Assembly: GCA_020637675.1 (NCBI GenBank)
Contig: JACKKD010000003.1
Span: 62,001 to 126,000, forward strand
Direction of reading: 5' to 3'
From: Paracoccaceae bacterium
GTDB taxonomy: Bacteria; Pseudomonadota; Alphaproteobacteria; Rhodobacterales; Rhodobacteraceae
Length of the DNA: 64,000 nt
Made by a program: the position numbers and the translations under genes. This document shows positions 15,415 to 23,406 of the stretch, one piece after another. The notes beneath the pieces were generated by a model. It was not told the DNA's origin. It did not search any database and was given only the letters and a program-made list of their open reading frames with translations. Positions within the stretch are counted from its first letter, which is position 1. Each line of letters starts with the position of its first letter.

Positions 15415-16275
15415 TTACTCGGCCGCGAGCGGCATCTCGCCCCGCCCGATCAGGGCGATCTCGGCAAGGACGGCCTGAAGCGTGCGGCGGAAGCTCATGA
15501 AGTTGCCGTTCGGCCGGATCTCGCGCTCGTTCATGTAAAGCGAACGGTCGATCTCCACCTGGATCGCGTGGAAACCGCGCGCGGGCTGGCCGTAGGTCTG
15601 CGCGATATACGCACCGGCGAAGGGCGTATTGCGCATCGTCCTGAGGCCGGCGCGGGCGAAGGCGGCCTCAACCCGCTCCATGACCTGGCCGGAGGCTGAG
15701 GTGCCGAACCGGTCGCCAAGCACCACGTCGGGGCGGCGCAGACCGGTACTGCCGATGCTGTCCATCGCCTCGTGCGGCATCGAATGGACGTCGATCAGAA
15801 CGGCCTCGCCGTGCCCCGCGCGCGCCGTTTCCATCAGCTGGCGCAAAACGTCGTGGTAGGGTCGCCAGAAGCCGTCGATGCGAGCCTCCGCCTCGTCCCG
15901 CGAAATCTTGCCGCGGTAGATCGCGCGGCCGCCTGCGACCACGCGCGGGATGACCCCTAGCCCGGAGGCGACGCGGGGATTGTGCGCCGAAAGCCGCACA
16001 CCCTCGACCAGCGCCGGGTCGAGCTCGTCGGCGGCGCGGTTGAGGTCGAGCCACGCCCGCGGCGCCGTTGCCGCCAGCAGCGGTGCGCCGAGCACCGGAA
16101 CCCCGTCGAGGAGTGTGTCGACGAACGCATCCTCCGACGAGCGGATCGTGCGCTCATCGAGCACCGAGGCGCGGAGAAACCCTGCGGGATAGTCGCGACC
16201 CGAATGTGGCGAGGCGAATACGACGCCGGTCAGGCGCCGTTCCGGCATCGTCAGCTGATAGGGCGCGGGGCGCAT
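15415..16275 (-). CDS. N-formylglutamate amidohydrolase family protein
   Basis: A 286-residue member of the FGase family (HutG2-like), zinc-dependent hydrolases that cleave N-formylglutamate in histidine breakdown or other N-acyl amino acids. Family blocks are SPHSGRDYPAGF near the N-terminus (candidate metal His), LDLNRAADELD, ISRDEAEARIDGFWRPYHD, VLIDVHSMPH (second metal site) and GFHAIQVEIDRSLYMNE. There are no other hut genes nearby, so the histidine link is uncertain. Transcription runs away from tRNA-Val. Confidence 0.85.
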   Translation of the reverse strand: MRPAPYQLTMPERRLTGVVFASPHSGRDYPAGFLRASVLDERTIRSSEDAFVDTLLDGVPVLGAPLLAATAPRAWLDLNRAADELDPALVEGVRLSAHNPRVASGLGVIPRVVAGGRAIYRGKISRDEAEARIDGFWRPYHDVLRQLMETARAGHGEAVLIDVHSMPHEAMDSIGSTGLRRPDVVLGDRFGTSASGQVMERVEAAFARAGLRTMRNTPFAGAYIAQTYGQPARGFHAIQVEIDRSLYMNEREIRPNGNFMSFRRTLQAVLAEIALIGRGEMPLAAE

Positions 16276-16332
16276 CCGACCTCCTCGGCAAGCGCGGGGC
16301 TATCCGGCCAATATCGGCGGGGTCGAAACCCC

Positions 16333-16361
16333 TTGCAAGCCTTTGCGACTCCTTTTATAGA
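16333..16361 (+). promoter_or_regulatory. Promoter for tRNA-Val
   Basis: TTGCAA (16333-16338) and TATAGA (16356-16361) with a 17-bp spacer, about 66 bp before the mature tRNA 5' end. The T-rich, relatively AT stretch CCTTTTATAG stands out in this GC-rich sequence. The rpmJ gene follows the tRNA closely and may be read from the same start. Confidence 0.6.
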
Positions 16362-16427
16362 CCCCGGGACCGACGCGGCGCCGGCTGCGTCCCAATCGTT
16401 TTGGGGCGGCGGAATCGTTGACGGATC

Positions 16428-16502
16428 GGGCGGTTAGCTCAGCGGTAGAGCACTACGTTGACATCGTAGTGGCCACTGGTTCGATCCCAGTACCGCCCAC
16501 CA
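16428..16502 (+). tRNA. tRNA-Val (anticodon GAC)
   Basis: A complete 75-nt tRNA with encoded CCA. The acceptor stem GGGCGGT (16428-16434) pairs with ACCGCCC (16492-16498); the discriminator is A and CCA is 16500-16502. The D-arm is GCTC/GAGC. The anticodon stem CTACG/CGTAG encloses loop TTGACAT with anticodon GAC, reading GUC and GUU valine codons. The T-arm is ACTGG-TTCGATC-CCAGT. Confidence 0.97.
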
Positions 16503-16567
16503 TTCGCCCCCGAATCGGGGGCATTCGTTCTAATGGCGCGACGCGCGCCGCGACTAGGAGAAGACCG

Positions 16568-16693
16568 ATGAAGGTCAGGAACTCGCTCCGCTCGCTGAAG
16601 TTGCGCCATCGCGACTGTCAGATCGTGCGCCGCAAGGGTCGCGTCTATGTGATCAACAAGACGCAGAAACGCTACAAGGCCCGTCAGGGCTGA
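16568..16693 (+). CDS. rpmJ: 50S ribosomal protein L36, 41-residue form
   Basis: A 41-residue protein beginning MKVRNSLRSLKLRHRDCQIV and ending KRYKARQG. It is the longer L36 type common in alphaproteobacteria, with an insertion around SLRSLKLRHRD and only one cysteine (Cys17). It therefore cannot hold the four-ligand zinc site of the 37-residue form. A Shine-Dalgarno-like AGGAG precedes the ATG. It sits 65 bp after tRNA-Val and is followed by a strong hairpin. Confidence 0.95.
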   Translation: MKVRNSLRSLKLRHRDCQIVRRKGRVYVINKTQKRYKARQG

Positions 16694-16717
16694 ACCGCAC
16701 CGCAAGGTGCCGTGACA

Positions 16718-16749
16718 GGGCCGCCGGGAAACCGGCGGCCCTTCGCTTT
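16718..16749 (+). terminator. Rho-independent terminator after rpmJ
   Basis: GGGCCGCCGG (16718-16727) and CCGGCGGCCC (16732-16741) form a perfect 10-bp stem with a GAAA tetraloop, followed by TTCGCTTT. It ends the tRNA-Val/rpmJ transcript before the convergent gene at 16769. Confidence 0.85.
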
Positions 16750-16768
16750 CGGCGCGCGTAACGCCCGA

Positions 16769-18406
16769 TCAGAGTGAATCCACCAGGAGCCGCGCAACCG
16801 TCTGCTGGCTGACGTAGCCGGTGACGGGAAGCCCGCGCGCCTGCTGGTAGCGGCGCAGCGCCCGGCGGGTGTCGTCATCGAAGGTGCCGTCGGCCGGCCC
16901 CGGCTTCAACCCGAGCGCGGCGAGCCGCTGTTCGACGAGCGAGCGCATCATCGGGCTGAGGTTCAGCGCGGCCTCCTGCGCCTCTGCGCGCTTCAGCGCG
17001 GCCGCCTCGTCGGGTGTCACGCTCATCTCGGCGACCTTCTGGTGCGCCTCTTCCACAAAGGCGCCTTTCGGATATGAGGCGAGGTAATCCCGGTAGGACT
17101 TGACCGTATTGGCCTTCACCGCCGCGTCCCAGGCCGCGCGATCCGCGGCTGCGGCCTCCTTCCGGCGCGCGTCCTCGAACACCGCGAGCCTCTCCATTGC
17201 CAGTTCGGCAAAGAGCCCGTCAGGATAGCGCTTGAGATAGGCGCGCAGGCCCGCCTCGTCGCCCGCCGCGCCGGTCTGATCCCAGTATATCCGGTCCTGA
17301 CGGTCCTGTTCGGCCTTGCGCTTGGCCGCCTCCGCCTCAAGTTCCGCCGCGCGACGGGCGGCCTGGGCGCCGAGCGCGGAAACCTGCGCGGCAGTCAGGA
17401 AGCCTGTCGCCTCCTCGCCGTTGCGCTTCTGCCAGGTGGCGATGGCGTTGCGCGAACCGGCGCCGAAGAGGCCGTCGATTCCCTTCGGATCGATGTCGAG
17501 GATCGAGAGGTCGCGCTGGATCTGGCGCCGCTCCTCGCGGGTCAGCGCCAGCGCCTCCTCGGCCGCCCGCGCCCGCGCCACCGGATCGGTGAGCGCGGCG
17601 ATCGCGGCGCGGGCGTCGGCGGCGTGTGCGCCGGTCGAATAGCGGTCGAGATAGGCCTGGTAGGCCGCGCGGGTCGCGATGGCTGCCGTCGCCCTCCAGA
17701 ACGCAGCCTCGTCGTCAAGGGTGGGCGCCGGGGCAGGGGCAGGGCCATTCGTGGCGGCGGCAAGGAAGGCCCCGTAGGCGCCCCGGAACCCCGTCACCGT
17801 CAGGCCCTCCGCAGCCGCCGCGATCTCGGCCAGCGTCTGGCCCCGCCGGTCGGGGAGCGCGGCCGCGAAGGCCGCAACCATTTCCGCATCACCGGTGACA
17901 AGCGTCACGCCCTGCGGGACGTCCACGGCGCCGATCCCGGGCGCAAGCCCGCGGCCAAGATCGAAGTCGCGCTCCTCGGTCCCGAGGAGGATGAGTGCGC
18001 CGCCCGGCCGTTCCGCGGCAATGGCGAACACCTGCGACAGCGGAAGCGCCATTCCATCGACCGTGGCCAGCGTCGGCGCCTCGGCCCCGGTGCCGAGGAG
18101 CCAGGTTTCACCTGCCGCATGGACAAAATGGCCCGCGAGCAGAATGACGCTGCGACCGGGACGGGCTGTGTCGCCATAGTGCTCGGCAAGCAGCGCCTGC
18201 ATCTCGCCGTCCACAAGGTCGGCGCCCTTGCGAGTGACGAACCCGGCACGCTCCAGCGGCCGCGCGGCATCGAGCGCATCGTCGGCGGCCGAAATGTCCG
18301 CGCCCGCGCGATAGTTCTCGTTGCCGATGATAAGGGCCGCATCCTGCGCGGCGACGGGACCGGCAAGGCAGATGAGGGCGGAAAGGCGGGCGGCGTGGGG
18401 ATTCAT
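16769..18406 (-). CDS. Secreted caspase-fold protein lacking the catalytic Cys, with peptidoglycan-binding domains
   Basis: A 545-residue exported protein (signal MNPHAARLSALICLAGPVAA, cleavage near 21). Residues 23-215 follow the caspase/peptidase C14 layout: ALIIGNENY at the first strand and VILLAGHFVHAAGETWLLG (87-105) where active members have SGHG. At the next strand, where the nucleophilic Cys is expected, it reads LILLGTEERDF; the mature protein has no cysteine. Two peptidoglycan-binding-type repeats follow (about 300-350 and 488-545, the latter with DGTFDDDTRRALRRYQ), separated by charged helical segments. I read it as a non-proteolytic pseudo-caspase in the envelope. ATG 18406 is chosen for the signal peptide. 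Confidence 0.78.
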   Translation of the reverse strand: MNPHAARLSALICLAGPVAAQDAALIIGNENYRAGADISAADDALDAARPLERAGFVTRKGADLVDGEMQALLAEHYGDTARPGRSVILLAGHFVHAAGETWLLGTGAEAPTLATVDGMALPLSQVFAIAAERPGGALILLGTEERDFDLGRGLAPGIGAVDVPQGVTLVTGDAEMVAAFAAALPDRRGQTLAEIAAAAEGLTVTGFRGAYGAFLAAATNGPAPAPAPTLDDEAAFWRATAAIATRAAYQAYLDRYSTGAHAADARAAIAALTDPVARARAAEEALALTREERRQIQRDLSILDIDPKGIDGLFGAGSRNAIATWQKRNGEEATGFLTAAQVSALGAQAARRAAELEAEAAKRKAEQDRQDRIYWDQTGAAGDEAGLRAYLKRYPDGLFAELAMERLAVFEDARRKEAAAADRAAWDAAVKANTVKSYRDYLASYPKGAFVEEAHQKVAEMSVTPDEAAALKRAEAQEAALNLSPMMRSLVEQRLAALGLKPGPADGTFDDDTRRALRRYQQARGLPVTGYVSQQTVARLLVDSL

Positions 18407-18496
18407 GACGACCTCCGGGCGGTGGTGCGGCGACACTAGCGTCGGAGGCAACGTTATTCGATCACATCCGGTTCCGGCCCGGCGGGGTTTCGCCCA

Positions 18497-19681
18497 TCAG
18501 TCGTAGCGGCGCCGATCCTCGATCACCTTGCCGTCGTTGGGCAGCGCACCCCTAGGCAAGATCTCGATCCGGCCCCGCAGCTTCAGGACGTCCATCACCG
18601 TTTTCTGGTAGGCAGTGGCATCACCGCCCGCGCTTTCAACCTGAACCGTCATCGCATCCGCCTCGCCCTCGCGCGACGCGATGACGCGGGCGCGCGCGAT
18701 CTCGGGGTGGCGGCCAACGAATTCGGCGACCTGCTCGGGCCGGACGAACATGCCCTTGATCTTCGTGGTCTGGTCGGCCCGGCCCATCCATCCCCGGATG
18801 CGCAGGTTGGTGCGCCCGCACGGGCTCTGCCCCGGCATCACCGCAGAGAGGTCGCCGGTGGCGAAGCGGATCAGCGGATAGTCCGGGTTGAGCGTCGTCA
18901 CCACGACCTCGCCCACCTCACCCTCTGGCACCGGATCGCCCGTGCCGGGGCGAACGATCTCCACGATCACGCCCTCGTCCACGATCATCCCCTCCTGCAC
19001 CGGGACTTCGTAGGCGATGCTGCCGAGGTCGGCCGTCGCGTAGCACTGCAGGCAGGCGATGCCGCGGTCCGCGTACTCCTTGCGCAGCGAGGGGAACAGC
19101 GCCCCGCCCCCGACGGCGGCGCGCGTGATCTTCAGCCGCTCGCCCATCTCCTCCGCCCGGTCGAGGATGACCTTGAGGTAGTCCGGCGTCCCGGCATAGG
19201 CGGTCGTGCCCACATCCACCGCGGCGCGCACCTGCAGGTCGGTCTGGCCGGTGCCGGCGGGCAGGACGGCCGCGCCAACGGCCCGTGCGCCGCTCTCGAA
19301 GATCATGCCGGCAGGCGTCAGGTGGTAGCCGAAGCAGTTCTGCACGATGTCGCCCGGCCCGATTCCGCAGGCATGGAGGAACCGGCCCATCCGCCACCAG
19401 TCATGGCTGACCCCGCCCGGCTCGTAGATCGGCCCCGGCGACTGGAAGACATGAGCGGCGTTGGCGACCGGCAGTCCGCCGAAGGGCGGATGGGCCTTCT
19501 GCCGCGCGGAAAGCTCGGACTTCCGCAGCACCGGCAACCGGGCAAGATCGGAAAGCGCCGCGACGGGGGCAAGGCCGTTCTGCGCGAGCCGGGCGTTCAG
19601 CGCCGCAAGCTGTGAAGCGGCCCGTTCATCGGCCGAGCGTGTCTCGAGCGCGTCGTAATGGGTCACGGTCGTATCCCTCAT
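18497..19681 (-). CDS. Phenylacetate-CoA ligase-like (PaaK family) acyl-adenylating enzyme
   Basis: A 394-residue AMP-forming ligase of the PaaK group. It has FQSPGPIYEPGG near the position of the usual phosphate loop, QNCFGYHLTPAGMIFE, AGTPDYLK and CYATADLGSIAYE (adenine-binding region). Further on are PLIRFATGDLS and RIRGWMGRADQTTKIKGMFV, ahead of the C-terminal domain. The substrate would be an aryl or other carboxylate converted to its CoA thioester. Its ATG shares one base with the stop of the upstream ABC ATPase (TGATG), so it is the last gene of the importer operon and probably activates the imported acid. Confidence 0.85.
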   Translation of the reverse strand: MRDTTVTHYDALETRSADERAASQLAALNARLAQNGLAPVAALSDLARLPVLRKSELSARQKAHPPFGGLPVANAAHVFQSPGPIYEPGGVSHDWWRMGRFLHACGIGPGDIVQNCFGYHLTPAGMIFESGARAVGAAVLPAGTGQTDLQVRAAVDVGTTAYAGTPDYLKVILDRAEEMGERLKITRAAVGGGALFPSLRKEYADRGIACLQCYATADLGSIAYEVPVQEGMIVDEGVIVEIVRPGTGDPVPEGEVGEVVVTTLNPDYPLIRFATGDLSAVMPGQSPCGRTNLRIRGWMGRADQTTKIKGMFVRPEQVAEFVGRHPEIARARVIASREGEADAMTVQVESAGGDATAYQKTVMDVLKLRGRIEILPRGALPNDGKVIEDRRRYD

Positions 19682-20502
19682 CAGGAAAGCCAGCGCTTGC
19701 GGCGCCGGTAGGAGCGGACGTCGCGGAACGATTTCCGGCCTTCGTCGGACATGCCGAGGTAGAATTCCTTCACGTCCGGGTTTTCGCGCAGGTCGGCGGC
19801 GGGGCCATCCATCACGACGCGGCCGGATTCGAGGATGTAGCCGTAATGCGCATAGCGGAGCGCGACGTTGGTGTTCTGCTCGGCCAGAAGGAAGGTCACG
19901 CCCTCGTTCTCGTTCACCGCCTTCACGATCTCGAATATCTGCTCGACAAGCTGCGGGGCGAGGCCCATCGAGGGCTCATCGAGAAGGATCGTCTCGGGCC
20001 GGGACATCAGCGCCCGGCCGATCGCCACCATCTGCTGCTCGCCGCCCGAGGTGTAGCCGGCCTGGCTTTTCCGCCGCTCCTTCAGACGCGGGAAATAGCC
20101 GTAGACCATGTCGAGGTCCCGGGCGATGGCCGCCTTGCCGTCCTTGCGGGTATAGGCGCCGGTGAGGAGGTTTTCCTCCACCGTCAGGTGGCCGAAGCAG
20201 TGGCGCCCCTCCATCACCTGGATGACTCCCAGTTTCACGAGCTGGGCCGGGTCAAGATCCTGCACCCGTTCGCCGCGGTAAAGGATCGCGCCCTTCGTTA
20301 CCTCGCCGCGCTCGGAATGAAGGAGGTTGGAGATCGCCTTCAGCGTGGTCGTCTTGCCGGCGCCGTTGCCACCCAGAAGGGCAGTGATGCCGCCCTTCGG
20401 CACACTGAGGCTGACACCCTTGAGGACAAGGATAACGTGGTTGTAGATGACCTCGATGTTGTTGACCTCGAGCAGGGTCTCGGTCTTTGCGGCATCGAGC
20501 AT
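19681..20502 (-). CDS. ABC transporter ATP-binding protein, LivF type
   Basis: A 273-residue ATPase of the hydrophobic amino acid (Liv) class. Walker A is GGNGAGKTT (near residue 40), the signature TSGGEQQMVAIGRAL, Walker B TILLDEPSMGL, and the His switch position reads LAEQN, typical of LivF. The C-terminus extends about 30 residues past the usual end (SDEGRKSFRDVRSYRRRKRW). ATG 20502 is used; an upstream in-frame extension looks like intergenic sequence. It pairs with the LivG-type ATPase at 24450 and the permeases between them. Confidence 0.88.
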   Translation of the reverse strand: MLDAAKTETLLEVNNIEVIYNHVILVLKGVSLSVPKGGITALLGGNGAGKTTTLKAISNLLHSERGEVTKGAILYRGERVQDLDPAQLVKLGVIQVMEGRHCFGHLTVEENLLTGAYTRKDGKAAIARDLDMVYGYFPRLKERRKSQAGYTSGGEQQMVAIGRALMSRPETILLDEPSMGLAPQLVEQIFEIVKAVNENEGVTFLLAEQNTNVALRYAHYGYILESGRVVMDGPAADLRENPDVKEFYLGMSDEGRKSFRDVRSYRRRKRWLS

Positions 20503-20618
20503 GGCGTCGCCCTTTCCATCGGCACTAATCTGCCCCCTTCCTGATCCGGGGCCGTGATGGTAACGCGGCGGCAAGGCCCGCCGCGCCCCTTTTCGGGTTC
20601 CCCGGGGGAGGTCCGGGA

Positions 20619-20638
20619 TGACCGGCTTGCGCCGGTCA
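20619..20638 (-). other. Stem-loop overlapping the stop codon of the substrate-binding protein gene
   Basis: TGACCGGC (20619-20626) and GCCGGTCA (20631-20638) form a perfect 8-bp stem with a 4-base loop; the gene's stop codon (20636-20638) lies in the stem. No T-run follows. It probably protects the upstream mRNA 3' end, raising binding-protein yield relative to livF. Confidence 0.5.
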
Positions 20639-21916
20639 GTTGCAGCGTTCGGCGATGCTGTTCTCGGCGGCGAAGGCGGCCGAGTCCTCCATGACGAGCG
20701 GCACCAGGACCTCGTCATCCGGCGCGATGAAGCCGGTGATGAGGCTCCATTTCTTCGCCGTCGCATCCCACTGCTGGATCAGCGCCGCGCCCGGGCCGCC
20801 GTGGTCCTCGCAGCTCGCTTTGAAGGGCTGGCCAAAGTTCGGCAGGCCAAGTTCGGCCATCCGCTCTTCGGTGATCTCCAGCGCCTCGAACCCGTCGCGA
20901 AGCTGAGCCGCGTTGATCCCGGAAGCGCCGGCCAGTTCCTGCGCCTTGCGGATCGCCTCGGAGATGACGAGCGCCGCATACATGCCGCGCGAATAGAGCA
21001 CCGAGCCCACCTGATCGCCCGCGCCCGACGCCTTGCCGGTGTCGTAGACATACTGCTTCAGGTCGGCATAGACCGGATAGTCCATGCCCGTTCCGTGCAT
21101 GGCGAGGGACTTGTAACCGTTGGCGCCGTCACCTGCCGGCAGCACGTCGTTCTCGGAACCCGACCACCAGATGCCGATGAAGTTCTCCATCGGATACTTG
21201 ATGTTCGCCGCTTCCTGGATCGCCACGGCGTTCATGACGCCCCAGCCCCACATCAGCACGTAATCCGGCTTGTCGCGGCGGATCTGCAGCCACTGGCTCT
21301 TCTGTTCCTGGCCCGGATGATCGACCGGAATCTCGACGAGTGTGTAGCCGTGCTTCTTCGACAGTTCGGTGAGGGTGCGGATCGGCTCCTTCCCGTAGGC
21401 CGAGTTGTGGTAGACGAGCGCGATCTTCTTGCCGCTCAGATCGCCACCGTTCTGATCGAGCAGATACTTGATTGCCACCGAGGCGCCGTCCCAATAGTTC
21501 GCCGGGTAGTTGAAGACCCATTCGAACACCTTGCCGTTGGCCGCCGAGGTCCGCCCGTAGCCCGGCGTGTAAAGCGGGATCTTGTCGGCAGAGACCTTCG
21601 GGATGAGCTGGTAGGTGATCCCGGTCGAGAGCGGGTTGTAGACGAGCGCACCCGAACCCTTCGTCGCCTCGTAGCACTCAACGCCCTTCTCGGTGTTGTA
21701 GGCGGTCTCGCATTCCGGCGTCGCAACCTTCTCGCCGCCGATGCCGCCGTCGCGCTCGTTCAGAAGCGTGAAATAGTCGTTGAAGCCATCGGCATAGGGA
21801 ATGCCGCCGGGCGCGTAGGGTCCGGTGCGGTAGCTGAGGTTCGGGACCACAAGCTCGGCCATCGCGGGCGTCGCGGCGGCCAGGGCCAAGGCGAGCGCTG
21901 TCAGTGTCTTTCTCAT
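20636..21916 (-). CDS. ABC transporter periplasmic substrate-binding protein (Liv type)
   Basis: A 426-residue binding protein with signal peptide MRKTLTALALALAAATPAMA (cleavage after 20). The mature start LVVPNLSYRTGPYAPGGIPY and later DYFTLLNERDGGIGGEK follow the LivJ-like Periplasmic_binding_6 fold, with the Rossmann-like segment KIALVYHNSAYGKEP. Several cysteines (ECETAYNTEKGVECYEA and near the C-terminus) may form disulfides. It delivers ligand to the LivH/LivM-type permeases encoded upstream. The flanking CoA ligases suggest an organic acid rather than a branched-chain amino acid. Confidence 0.88.
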   Translation of the reverse strand: MRKTLTALALALAAATPAMAELVVPNLSYRTGPYAPGGIPYADGFNDYFTLLNERDGGIGGEKVATPECETAYNTEKGVECYEATKGSGALVYNPLSTGITYQLIPKVSADKIPLYTPGYGRTSAANGKVFEWVFNYPANYWDGASVAIKYLLDQNGGDLSGKKIALVYHNSAYGKEPIRTLTELSKKHGYTLVEIPVDHPGQEQKSQWLQIRRDKPDYVLMWGWGVMNAVAIQEAANIKYPMENFIGIWWSGSENDVLPAGDGANGYKSLAMHGTGMDYPVYADLKQYVYDTGKASGAGDQVGSVLYSRGMYAALVISEAIRKAQELAGASGINAAQLRDGFEALEITEERMAELGLPNFGQPFKASCEDHGGPGAALIQQWDATAKKWSLITGFIAPDDEVLVPLVMEDSAAFAAENSIAERCN

Positions 21917-21988
21917 CTGGGTCTCCTCCCAAGGGTTTCGGTTCGCGTCGCCGGCCGAAATGCCGGTCTTTTGGTTGGGCGGCCCGTT

Positions 21989-23065
21989 CTAGTGCGGGAA
22001 GGGCCAGAGCCGGAGTTTTTCCTTTGCCAGCCGCCAGAGCTGGGCAAGCCCGTGCGGCTCCGCGATCAGGAAGATCACGATCAGCGCGCCGACGATCATC
22101 AACTCGATATGCGCCGCAAGATCCGTGGCCCAGCCGAACTGGCCGACGAGGATGTTCTTCAGGAGCACCGGCAGGAGGACGAGGAAGGCCGCGCCGGCGA
22201 AGCTGCCGAAGATAGAGCCGAGGCCGCCGATGATCACCATGAAGAGGATCAGAAAGGATTTCTGGATGCCGAAGGCCTCGCCCACCTCGACCGCGCCGAG
22301 ATAGACCGAGAAGAAGAGGGCACCGGCGACGCCAATGTAGAACGAGGAGACCGCGAAGGCGGTGAGTTTCGTCGTGAGAGGGTTTACCCCGATGATCTCG
22401 GCCGCGATGTCCATGTCGCGGATAGCCATCCACTTCCTGCCCACCGTGCCGCGCGTGAGGTTCCGCGCGAGCCAGGCCAGCGCGAAGAGGATGACAAGGC
22501 AGAAGAGGTACTTCGACGAGGCCGTGGTGTTCGCGCCCGTCACCGCATGACCGAGAAACGTGCGTTCCGGCGCCGAGATCTGGCCCGAGGCCGAGTAGTT
22601 GTAGAACCACGGGACCTTGTTGAAGAGCCAGACGAGGAAGAACTGCGCGGCAAGAGTGGCGACCGCGAGGTAGAAGCCCTTGATCCGGAGCGACGGCAAG
22701 CCGAAGAGCACCCCCACCCCGGCGGTGATCCCGCCCGCAAGAAGCACATGGATCAGGATCGAGACCTCGGGGAAGGCGGTCATCAGCTTGTAGCAGGCAT
22801 AGGCGCCCACGGCCATGAACCCCCCGGTGCCGAGCGAGACCTGGCCACAGTAGCCCGTGAGGATGTTGAGCCCGATCGCGGCGATCGCATAGATCAGGAA
22901 GGGCACGAGGACGGCGTTTGCCCAGTAGTCGTTGATCAGGAACGGCACAACCCCGAAGGCCACGGCGACGACGGCGTAGTAGCGCCAGCGGTCGAACCTG
23001 ATCGGGAAAGTCTGGCTGTCGTCCCGGTAGGTCGTCTTGAAATCGCCTGCCTCGCGGTAGAACAC
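21989..23065 (-). CDS. ABC transporter permease, LivM type
   Basis: A 358-residue inner-membrane permease with about eight to ten hydrophobic helices. It carries the LivM signature LNILTGYCGQVSLGTGGFMAVGAY (about 66-89) and the cytoplasmic loop MAIRDMDIAAEIIGVNPLTTKLTAFAV that contacts the ATPases. A longer N-terminal cytoplasmic tail than usual (MFYREAGDFKTTYRDDSQTF) precedes the first helix. It works with the LivH-type permease at 23407. Confidence 0.9.
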   Translation of the reverse strand: MFYREAGDFKTTYRDDSQTFPIRFDRWRYYAVVAVAFGVVPFLINDYWANAVLVPFLIYAIAAIGLNILTGYCGQVSLGTGGFMAVGAYACYKLMTAFPEVSILIHVLLAGGITAGVGVLFGLPSLRIKGFYLAVATLAAQFFLVWLFNKVPWFYNYSASGQISAPERTFLGHAVTGANTTASSKYLFCLVILFALAWLARNLTRGTVGRKWMAIRDMDIAAEIIGVNPLTTKLTAFAVSSFYIGVAGALFFSVYLGAVEVGEAFGIQKSFLILFMVIIGGLGSIFGSFAGAAFLVLLPVLLKNILVGQFGWATDLAAHIELMIVGALIVIFLIAEPHGLAQLWRLAKEKLRLWPFPH

Positions 23066-23151
23066 GTCTCAGCCCTCCACTTTCCGGTCAGGCCGGGGGT
23101 TCCACCCCCGCACCCCGGCGGTATTCGCGAAACGGCGGGGCCCCGGCGCAA

Positions 23152-23403
23152 TCATCCCTGCCCCTCCGACGTGCGCTGGTGTTCGCGCGCGACCTGGTTG
23201 GAGCGCTTCGCGTAGCCCGTCGCCTCGGAATGGCGGACGAGCCAGAGCCAGGCGACGATTCCCACCGCGCCGCCGAGGGCCGCGAGGACGAGCGCGATGG
23301 TGACATGCGGACCATCGGTCGGGGCGCCGGTCAGTGCGACGTAGCCGAAGGCCCAGAAACCGGCCCAGGCGATGACGTTCAGGATGGCGATCAGTTTCGG
23401 CAT
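23152..23403 (-). CDS. Small two-helix membrane protein inside the importer operon
   Basis: An 83-residue protein with two hydrophobic helices (residues about 6-25 and 34-56) and a charged, probably cytoplasmic tail (RHSEATGYAKRSNQVAREHQ). It starts 3 bases after the livH-type stop, so it is co-translated, and lies between the two permease genes. Canonical liv operons have no such gene. I recognise no domain; an accessory subunit of this importer is inferred from position only. Confidence 0.65.
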   Translation of the reverse strand: MPKLIAILNVIAWAGFWAFGYVALTGAPTDGPHVTIALVLAALGGAVGIVAWLWLVRHSEATGYAKRSNQVAREHQRTSEGQG

Positions 23404-23406
23404 GTC

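Noticed and set aside
16418..16567. Open frame running through tRNA-Val into rpmJ
   Set aside because: It crosses a complete tRNA; the real L36 starts at 16568.
20618..23215. Very long open frame (865 codons) on the plus strand opposite the importer genes
   Set aside because: It is antisense to three well-recognised transporter genes, has low-complexity Arg/Asp/Glu/His-rich composition and no domain; long shadow frames are expected at this GC content.
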